A model generated the notes under the pieces. It saw nothing but the letters and a program-made list of their open reading frames with translations, made no database searches and was not told where the DNA came from. A stretch of DNA of 6,249 nt. Origin: Bacteroidota bacterium (lineage in GTDB: Bacteria > Bacteroidota > Bacteroidia > Bacteroidales > UBA1402). Location of the stretch: assembly GCA_030706285.1 (NCBI GenBank), contig JAUZOU010000184.1, forward strand, positions 1-6,249, in the 5' to 3' direction. A program made the position numbers and the translations under genes. Shown one piece after another: positions 1-4,828 of this stretch (positions within the stretch are counted from its first letter, which is position 1; every line of letters starts with the position of its first letter).

Positions 1-1593
1 GGTCAGATAGACATTGTTGAAACAGGGTGCTTTTTTATACTCAAATCCGGAAATAATCATTCTGGCTACCCAGAAAAACAGGATATCAGGTGCTGTTACC
101 AAATCATTGGTCGGATAATAGTAGCGAATGTCTTCGTTTTCAGGACGGTTGATGCCGTCAAATACAGAGATCGGCCACAACCAGGAAGAAAACCAGGTAT
201 CCAGACAATCTTCGTCCTGACGCAAGTCATCAATAGTCAAAGGAGGGATGCCACTGCAACAGGGACATTTGCCGGCAAACAATTTTTCATTAGCCAGTTG
301 CACGGCCTTTTCCGGTGTTTCTGCTACCACAAAGCCACCCTTAGGCAGGAAATAGGCAGGAATTTGGTGTCCCCACCAAAGTTGACGTGAAATACACCAG
401 TCTTTGACATTTTCCATCCAATGCCGATAGGTATTCTTAAACTTGGGCGGAACCAGTTTGATCTCATCGTTCATGACGGCATCCAGCGCGGGTTTCGCCA
501 GATCAGTCATTTTCAGGAACCACTGCATGGACAGTTTTGGTTCGATTGCAGCTTTGGTCCGTTCGGAGAAGCCGACTTTATTGACATAGGCTTCTACTTT
601 TTCCAAAAGTCCCGCATCATCCAGCTCTTTTTCAATCTTTTTACGGACATCAAAGCGGTCCATACCGGCATACATGGCACCATGCTCATTGAGTGTACCG
701 TCATTGTTGAAGATGTCGATCGACTCAAGGTTGTATTTTTCGCCCAACATATAGTCATTCACATCATGGGCTGGCGTCACTTTCAGGCATCCTGTACCAA
801 ATTCTATGTCAACATACTCATCTTCAATGACCGGGATGGAACGGTTAATCAGCGGTACGAGTACCCGTTTGCCTTTCAACCAGGTATTTTTTGGATCATG
901 TGGATTGATACACATGGCAGTATCGCCGAAGATTGTTTCAGGACGGGTGGTTGCCACAATTGCATAGCCATCTTCCCCATCGATCTTATAACGCAGATAA
1001 TAGAGTTTAGAATGCTCTTCCTGGTAAATCACTTCCTCATCCGAAAGGGCAGTCTGAGCTTTCGGATCCCAGTTGACCATACGCACACCTCTGTATATCA
1101 ATCCTTTGTTATAAAGATCGACAAACACGTTCACGACACTTTCCGACCGTTTTTCGTCCATCGTGAAACAAGTTCTGTCCCAGTCACAAGAAGCGCCGAG
1201 CTTCTTAAGCTGTTCCAGAATAATGCCGCCATGTTCTTCTGTCCATTCCCAGGCATGTTTCAGAAATTCTTCCCTACCGATGTCTGTTTTTTTGATCCCT
1301 TGTGCGGCCAGTTTTCCCACCACTTTGGCTTCGGTAGCAATCGACGCATGGTCTGTACCAGGTACCCAGCAAGCATTTTTCCCCTGCATGCGGGCTCGTC
1401 TGATCAGAATATCCTGAATGGTGTTGTTAAGCATGTGCCCCATATGCAGGACTCCGGTTACATTGGGCGGCGGAATAACGATGGTATAAGGTTCCCGTTC
1501 ATCCGGTACGGAATGGAACAAATGATGGTTCATCCAATATTGGTACCATTTGTCTTCAACCTCTGCTGGGCTGTATTTACTGGCAATATCCAT
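1..1593 (-). CDS. valS: Valyl-tRNA synthetase, N-terminal part (cut by window edge)
   Basis: This cytoplasmic class I aminoacyl-tRNA synthetase charges tRNA-Val with valine. The minus frame is open from an ATG at 1593 to base 1, giving 531 residues; bacterial ValS is usually about 880, so roughly 350 C-terminal residues lie outside. Visible landmarks are the PPPNVTGVLHMGH block at residues 41-53 (HMGH is the HIGH ATP-binding motif), the WVPGTDHASIATE block near 76-88, the editing (CP1) domain with TTRPETIFGDTA at 215-226 and GTGCLKVTPAHD at 266-277, the CISRQLWWGHQIPAY motif at 400-414, and CLDTWFSSWLWP at 463-474. The window ends just before the expected KMSKS loop. The start fits: the protein opens MDIASKYSPAEVEDKWYQYW as in family members, and a Bacteroidetes -7 element lies about 40 bp upstream. 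There are no internal stops, so the gene looks intact. It diverges from the lipoprotein gene at 1862. Confidence 0.97.
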   Translation of the reverse strand, partial: MDIASKYSPAEVEDKWYQYWMNHHLFHSVPDEREPYTIVIPPPNVTGVLHMGHMLNNTIQDILIRRARMQGKNACWVPGTDHASIATEAKVVGKLAAQGIKKTDIGREEFLKHAWEWTEEHGGIILEQLKKLGASCDWDRTCFTMDEKRSESVVNVFVDLYNKGLIYRGVRMVNWDPKAQTALSDEEVIYQEEHSKLYYLRYKIDGEDGYAIVATTRPETIFGDTAMCINPHDPKNTWLKGKRVLVPLINRSIPVIEDEYVDIEFGTGCLKVTPAHDVNDYMLGEKYNLESIDIFNNDGTLNEHGAMYAGMDRFDVRKKIEKELDDAGLLEKVEAYVNKVGFSERTKAAIEPKLSMQWFLKMTDLAKPALDAVMNDEIKLVPPKFKNTYRHWMENVKDWCISRQLWWGHQIPAYFLPKGGFVVAETPEKAVQLANEKLFAGKCPCCSGIPPLTIDDLRQDEDCLDTWFSSWLWPISVFDGINRPENEDIRYYYPTNDLVTAPDILFFWVARMIISGFEYKKAPCFNNVYLT

Positions 1594-1631
1594 ATAATGC
1601 AATCAAAATTTAGTCGTTGTCTATGAAAGGG

Positions 1632-1639
1632 CAAAATTA
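1632..1639 (-). promoter_or_regulatory. Probable valS promoter, -7 element
   Basis: On the minus strand this reads TAATTTTG, an exact match to the Bacteroidetes -7 consensus TAnnTTTG. It lies 38 bp upstream of the valS ATG. No clear TTTG -33 element is present at the expected 19-21 bp further upstream, only a TTTTCC run somewhat too far away (about 1662-1667), so the call rests on the -7 box and its position. Confidence 0.5.
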
Positions 1640-1822
1640 ATAAAATTCAATGAAATTCTATGGAAAACAGCGTGTATTATCCTGGCTGATCATTGAGGTT
1701 GAGCCAAAAAATACATGCATTTTCTGTCGCTCTAACTGAAAAATTCAACAGGTTGAAGGACTGTTTTCTGTTTATCAGTTCAATTTCAATTAACACTTAT
1801 GGCCATTTCCTAAAAAAGAAAG

Positions 1823-1830
1823 TATCTTTG
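1823..1830 (+). promoter_or_regulatory. Probable promoter of the 1862 lipoprotein gene, -7 element
   Basis: The sequence TATCTTTG matches the Bacteroidetes -7 consensus TAnnTTTG exactly. It ends 31 bp before the ATG at 1862, which would give a leader of about 25 bases. A good -33 TTTG is not visible at the expected spacing. Nothing else in the 1640-1822 stretch looks like a regulatory site. Confidence 0.5.
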
Positions 1831-1844
1831 CAAACCTATTATTA

Positions 1845-1862
1845 ATGAAGTCCATCGTTTAA
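1845..1862 (+). other. Possible 5-codon leader ORF overlapping the lipoprotein start
   Basis: ATG at 1845 opens a five-codon reading frame (M-K-S-I-V) whose TAA stop at 1860-1862 shares a base with the ATG of the lipoprotein gene (TAATG). It falls inside the predicted leader, downstream of the -7 element. Such an arrangement can couple translation, but an ORF this short is easily accidental. Confidence 0.2.
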
Positions 1863-2494
1863 TGAAAAAGTTCTGTATTCCTTTTTATTCAGCCATTACG
1901 CTTATTTTCTCTGCTTTTATATTGACAGCCTGTGATGATGGCATGACCATTGAAGTTCCTGGTCCTGACATCGAGTTCAATTTCAATTACTCTGACATCA
2001 ATAACAGAAAAGCCTGCGCATCTGACGCAGATAGTGGTTATGTCCGTATTGCACAATCCGATACGATCTACGGCAAAAACATCGAGTCTTTCCTTGCCGA
2101 GAATGGCCAGCAATATGCCAGCATCGTCGAAGCGGCGACCATAAAAAATGCCTGCCTTACAATTTCTGAAGGAAATACCTTCTCCTGCATCGATTCGTTG
2201 AAAATCAAATACCGTATTGTCGGAACGGATCAGGAATTCACGCTGGCTGTGGCTGGTTCTAATGACGGCGCGGCTGCCGATTCATTATGGTTTAACGATG
2301 TTAAGGTCAGCAAGGCTCAAGTGTACGAACTGCTCGGATCCAATATCATTGCCACCTTGTACGCTCGACCTAAAGCCACTTCTCCTGATCTGAGTTGCTT
2401 CAAACCCGGCACATCCTATACGTTCAGGGCTAAGACATCTCTGTCCGTGAAACTGGCTTCTGCCACTTCCGGCACCGGAAGCTCGTTAATTTAA
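1862..2494 (+). CDS. Secreted lipoprotein of unknown function
   Basis: This 210-residue protein opens with a lipoprotein signal peptide: KK at residues 2-3, a hydrophobic core at about 6-21, and a lipobox LTAC ending at Cys24, the predicted lipidated residue. The two residues after Cys24 are both Asp. Acidic residues right after the cysteine are part of the surface-export signal known in Bacteroidetes lipoproteins, so outer-leaflet display is plausible but not shown. The mature part (about 187 residues) is rich in Ser/Thr and short hydrophobic strands with no membrane segment. It contains four more cysteines (at about residues 52, 98, 107 and 179) that could form disulfides. I do not recognise a family. 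The start is chosen because it directly precedes the signal peptide; no Shine-Dalgarno is visible, which is normal in this phylum. It is a single-gene unit, divergent from valS and convergent with the toxin locus, and ends 8 bp before a long hairpin. Confidence 0.85.
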   Translation: MKKFCIPFYSAITLIFSAFILTACDDGMTIEVPGPDIEFNFNYSDINNRKACASDADSGYVRIAQSDTIYGKNIESFLAENGQQYASIVEAATIKNACLTISEGNTFSCIDSLKIKYRIVGTDQEFTLAVAGSNDGAAADSLWFNDVKVSKAQVYELLGSNIIATLYARPKATSPDLSCFKPGTSYTFRAKTSLSVKLASATSGTGSSLI

Positions 2495-2504
2495 GATCCG
2501 GATC
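2495..2504. repeat. Short palindrome GATCCGGATC at hairpin edge
   Basis: A 10-bp perfect palindrome begins immediately after the TAA stop of the lipoprotein gene and overlaps the first two bases of the long inverted repeat. It may be coincidental. Confidence 0.35.
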
Positions 2505-2577
2505 ATGCGGTCGATTATGCTGTCAAGTAAATCCAGGTAAAAGCTGGATTTACTTGACAGCATAATCGACCGCATGA
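2503..2577. repeat. Perfect 34-bp inverted repeat with 7-base loop
   Basis: The left arm (2503-2536) and right arm (2544-2577) are exact reverse complements over 34 bp, separated by GTAAAAG. The arms begin TCATGCGGTCGATTATGC and run to the AAATCCAG next to the loop. There is no T-run on either side, so it is not a canonical intrinsic terminator, although an RNA hairpin of this strength 8 bp after a stop codon would probably end or protect the lipoprotein mRNA. The lack of any mismatch in so long a palindrome is notable, since long perfect palindromes are normally unstable. It sits where core-like sequence meets the accessory toxin region. Confidence 0.9.
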
Positions 2578-2739
2578 CAGCCATACTGCCAGAGTTGGGA
2601 GGTTATGGAATTCCGACCTTCGTATCAAACGAATATGTCATATGCATAACCCATAGGAGCAGGATGCAAGTCGGAAAGTTCTGTGTATCAAAAACGCATG
2701 AAAGATTTGTTGGACGGAAAGGTTAATTTCTAATGCATG
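2578..2739. other. Intergenic stretch with small nested inverted repeats
   Basis: No convincing gene was found here. Reading frames on both strands are short and lack recognisable features; the best is 20 codons from 2664. The stretch holds a TTCCGAC/GTCGGAA pair (2611-2617 and 2670-2676) enclosing a smaller TTCGT/ACGAA hairpin (2619-2623 and 2629-2633). These could be a structured RNA or decayed sequence between the convergent transcription units. No function can be assigned. Confidence 0.3.
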
Positions 2740-2767
2740 AAAAAGCCCGGACTTGCTGTGCTTTTTT
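2740..2767. terminator. Probable terminator, usable in both directions
   Basis: The arms AAAAAGC (2740-2746) and GCTTTTT (2760-2766) form a 7-bp stem around a 13-base loop. The plus strand gives six T's, and the minus strand gives five T's after GC. It lies 42 bp past the stop of the minus-strand lipoprotein gene at 2810, where the end of the toxin-locus transcript is expected. The stem is AT-rich and short, so efficiency is uncertain. Confidence 0.5.
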
Positions 2768-2809
2768 ATCTATCTTATTTTACAAAGTTGTTCGTACCGA
2801 GGTCACCGA

Positions 2810-3277
2810 TTACAAATTGATAACATCTGAACTACGAAAATACATTTTCATACCTTTCATGACTTCTGTAGGAGGGTAATAAATGCACCAACCTAATTTT
2901 TTTAAATCATTATGACTTAAATCATATCGGACTAATATTTTATAATCTTCTCTAATAGTTTCCCAATTATACTTTGCCAATGTATCGGGATCAAAAAAGA
3001 AAATCGACATCGTATCAGTTGGGAATAGCTCGAAAAGAGCATTTTCGTCAAAATTTCCTTCTCCAAAGCTAAAATGGTATTCTTTATCAAATTTATATGG
3101 GTAAGGATTCATTTCAGGTAGAATAGTATCAGGATAAAAAATCCCATGTTTCCATGGCATATAATAGCTGATGGGGTTATCTGAATTATTATAAAGACTA
3201 AATCCTCGCGACAAATCCTCTTTACCACATTGAGAAAATAATAACGATACAATTGGAATTAAAAACATTTTGTTCAT
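2810..3277 (-). CDS. Small lipoprotein, candidate immunity protein
   Basis: This 155-residue protein opens MNKMFLIPIVSLLFSQC. A short charged N-terminus and hydrophobic core lead to Cys17 in the context FSQC. Gln just before the Cys is unusual for a lipobox, so lipidation is probable rather than certain. The mature domain carries FSLYNNSDNPISYYMPW near residues 26-42 and DLSHNDLKKLGWCIYYPP near 118-135. These resemble, from memory, a family of small uncharacterised Bacteroidales lipoproteins; no function is known to me. The ATG at 3277 is preferred, but Met4 (ATG at 3268) is possible, and neither has a Shine-Dalgarno. The gene follows the stop of an orphan toxin-like tail by 11 bp on the same strand. 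That spacing is typical of toxin-immunity pairs, and a lipoprotein would suit a toxin acting in the periplasm. Local GC (about 37% in one 60-base sample) is below that of valS. The immunity role is inference only. Confidence 0.8.
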   Translation of the reverse strand: MNKMFLIPIVSLLFSQCGKEDLSRGFSLYNNSDNPISYYMPWKHGIFYPDTILPEMNPYPYKFDKEYHFSFGEGNFDENALFELFPTDTMSIFFFDPDTLAKYNWETIREDYKILVRYDLSHNDLKKLGWCIYYPPTEVMKGMKMYFRSSDVINL

Positions 3278-3288
3278 AACTGTAGTTT

Positions 3289-3423
3289 TTAGTAAGTTGG
3301 ATTATCGTTGTCATTCCATATAACTCCATATTTGCTAAAATATTTTTTAGCTTTTCTGCTTGCGCTTCTTTCATACCATTTTATCCTATGGACTTGCAAA
3401 CTTTTACCGGACAAAAAGTTAAG
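3289..3423 (-). pseudogene. Orphan C-terminal tail of a possible second toxin
   Basis: This is a 44-codon open stretch bounded upstream by an in-frame TAG (3424-3426) and ending in TAA at 3289-3291. It has no ATG and begins mid-protein. The peptide includes SLQVHRIKWYERSASRKAKK and ends KYGVIWNDNDNPTY. It is strongly basic and aromatic, as often seen at the end of secreted nuclease-type toxins. The other frames here give less protein-like sequence. The stop lies 11 bp before the lipoprotein gene, suggesting the two were once a toxin-immunity pair. Upstream it runs into the IS remnant, so the rest of its coding sequence has been lost or displaced. It might instead be a complete small gene with an unrecognised start, but I think this less likely. 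The toxin family is not identifiable from so short a piece. Confidence 0.45.
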
Positions 3424-3487
3424 CTACATTCATAATTGATTCTTTCTTAATCCAATACTGTTGCCAAAATTCGTCAATGGTCAACAT
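3419..3487 (-). pseudogene. 22-codon fragment at the junction of IS remnant and toxin tail
   Basis: ATG at 3487 opens a frame reading MLTIDEFWQQYWIKKESIM and ending at TAA (3419-3421). It overlaps the last codons of the transposase remnant in a different frame and ends next to the start of the 44-codon tail in yet another frame. The composition (several Trp and Lys, amphipathic) looks protein-like. It may be a frameshifted continuation of the same lost toxin, or a scrambled piece of the transposase C-terminus, since WIK occurs in both. It is too short to decide. Confidence 0.2.
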
Positions 3488-4333
3488 CCTTGGCCTTCAG
3501 AAAAAAGTTGTTCGTATAGTATGTGAAGGTACGTTTGAGTTCAGGTTCATAATATACTATTATCATGATCTCGGACGGGTAGTTTTCTGTGTTTCCCTTT
3601 GTGGTGAACCTTACAGTGCTGTCTCGAAAGATATTGTCTGTGCCCTCCAGAAGATCTTCTCCGTCCACCACGTCAAACGTTGGCCTTCGCTTTTCCCGTA
3701 TAACGAGAAACGAGTTGAGCATCTCGATACAGTACAGCCTGTCCAAGTCCCAGTAACCACGGTCAAAATATAGCAGGCAAACGCATCGTAGTTAATCCAG
3801 TCCATGTCATGAACGGCAGCTTCTGTGATATTGAACGATACAGGTATCTGGGTCACTCTATCAAGTTGTGTGTGTACCTTGATGCAGAACTTGGCGCTTC
3901 TGAACCTTGCCCACTCGAAAAGAGACAGACAGAGGTCAATGGTTGTGGAATCAAAGGCATAGTACTTTCAGTTGAGCTCAAACTCCTGATCGATACGCTT
4001 CTGCTGGGCAAGTTCTACCATGTGATAGGCGAATTTCTCAAAGATATGATAGTCTCGGAGTTGGTTAGCCTTGGAAAGCACGCTTCGGTTTATCGGGGTC
4101 TTTCCAAAACCAAGGTGAAAGGACTTCTTGGCATGTGCCGTAGTAATATCTGTCAGTTCACGAAGGCTGTTACAACCATCCAACTTGCCGAACATGAGAA
4201 CGAGCATCTGGTTCCAGTATGTCAAATCCCATCATTGGGTTCTATTGTTACAAATAGCCATGACAAGTCTTTCGAAATATCGTTTGGGAAGAAAATCGGT
4301 AATTTGACTGAAAAGATACTTGCCACTGTTCAT
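3474..4333 (-). pseudogene. Decayed IS4-family transposase (DDE), truncated
   Basis: Conceptual translation from ATG 4333 gives MNSGKYLFSQITDFLPKRYF, the N-terminal domain typical of Bacteroidetes IS4-family transposases. It continues as WNQMLVLMFGKLDG, HLGFGKTPINRSVLSKAN, the first catalytic block YYAFDSTTIDLCLS, VTQIPVSFNITEAAVHDMDW and the second block DRGYWDLDRLYCIE, then LKRTFTYYTNNF. Two in-frame TGA codons (4232-4234 and 3968-3970) interrupt it. A one-base loss in a run of four A's on the plus strand (3765-3768; TTT to TT on the coding strand before GAC) shifts the frame just ahead of the second Asp block. Translation then ends at 3474. The Y-(2)-R-(3)-E-(6)-K block with the catalytic Glu, and about 100 residues in all, are missing relative to the usual 380 or so. 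The protein cannot be active. It lies between the two putative toxin-immunity pairs in the same orientation and may have helped separate them. Confidence 0.85.
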
Positions 4334-4404
4334 TGTACGCAATTTTTAAGTTCACTAGCAAAGGTAACCAGTTCAAAAGTTCAACAAGGTATTTGACAAT
4401 ATAC

Positions 4405-4421
4405 ATACTGATTATCAGTAT
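4405..4421. repeat. 17-bp near-perfect palindrome upstream of transposase
   Basis: ATACTGAT and ATCAGTAT (8-bp arms) flank a single central T, 72 bp upstream of the transposase ATG. In an IS leader such a symmetric site could be a transposase or regulator binding site close to the element's end. It could also be an AT-rich chance palindrome. Confidence 0.45.
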
Positions 4422-4483
4422 TATAGAAATATTTAACAGCTTTTAGCATACACTAGTGAAAGTATTTCATAATATTATATTTC

Positions 4484-4828
4484 TTATAGTTTTAAGTTTC
4501 CCTTTTGCCATTCACTTATAGTTGTCTTTGCTGTTAAGGAATGAATACCCGGAATATTTGATATTTCATTCAATACTTTAAGACTTTCGTTCTCAACTAA
4601 AGGCAAAAGATACGTTGCAGACCACATACGTACCCCTACTGAGGAATGATTCAAAAACTGCTTAAGACTGAGTAATTGATTATTCAATTTTAAGTAATCG
4701 ATTACTTTTGCTATATTTTTATAATTCTTATTGCCAGTCTTATAATCACCTTGCTCTGTTGCTTCAACGTGTTTAATTGCTGCTTCTTCAAACAAAGCTA
4801 ATGCTGTTTCTAAATTTTTAATTTTCAT
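4484..4828 (-). CDS. Probable immunity protein, DUF2019-like
   Basis: This is a 114-residue, all-helical-looking cytoplasmic protein with no signal peptide. A helical N-terminus (ALALFEEAAIKHVEATEQG) is followed by a spacer NKNYKNIAKVIDYLK, then LKQFLNHSSVGVRMWSATYL and a C-terminal helix pair. The core 'hxxHxsxxVRxwsAxxLLpl' is a HEAT-like repeat pattern that I associate with DUF2019, a family found as immunity proteins next to polymorphic toxins. The ATG at 4828 overlaps the RHS stop by one base (TGATG), which implies translational coupling. A TTG at 4834 would add two residues but is less likely. Expected role: bind and block the toxin tip encoded just upstream. GC is very low (about 22% in one 60-base sample), unlike the RHS core, which suggests transfer together with the toxin tip. 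Confidence 0.75.
   Translation of the reverse strand: MKIKNLETALALFEEAAIKHVEATEQGDYKTGNKNYKNIAKVIDYLKLNNQLLSLKQFLNHSSVGVRMWSATYLLPLVENESLKVLNEISNIPGIHSLTAKTTISEWQKGNLKL

Larger units (their letters stand above)
3474..4425 (-). mobile_element. IS4-family element remnant, 3' end lost
   Basis: The transposase relic plus its upstream leader, which includes the palindrome at 4405-4421, form the recognisable part of one insertion sequence. I could not find matching terminal inverted repeats or a target-site duplication. The boundaries are therefore approximate: the right edge lies somewhere in 4422-4483, and the left edge is the truncation near 3474-3487. Confidence 0.5.

Noticed and set aside
421..1626. 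A 401-codon plus-strand open frame opposite valS
   Set aside because: It lies antisense to a clear valS coding sequence with all family motifs. The translation is Phe/His/Ile-rich with no recognisable domain, typical of a shadow frame.
1889..2113. Minus-strand 74-codon frame inside the lipoprotein gene
   Set aside because: It is a shadow of the plus-strand lipoprotein, which has a signal peptide and lipobox in frame.
3200..3379. An ATG-initiated alternative frame (MKEAQAEKLKNILANMELYG...) overlapping the orphan toxin tail
   Set aside because: It runs into the lipoprotein gene out of frame, and the alternative WYERSASRKAKK frame stops neatly 11 bp before that gene and looks more protein-like. 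It cannot be fully excluded.
2784..3516. A 13-bp direct repeat AAAGTTGTTCGTA at 2784-2796 and 3504-3516, considered as a target duplication or att pair
   Set aside because: One 13-mer match is not unexpected by chance in a window of this size. The second copy lies inside the transposase coding relic (encoding TNNF...), so it is not an IS edge.
3809..4396. A 195-codon plus-strand open frame
   Set aside because: It is antisense to the transposase relic, whose translation matches a known family throughout. The plus frame is not protein-like.
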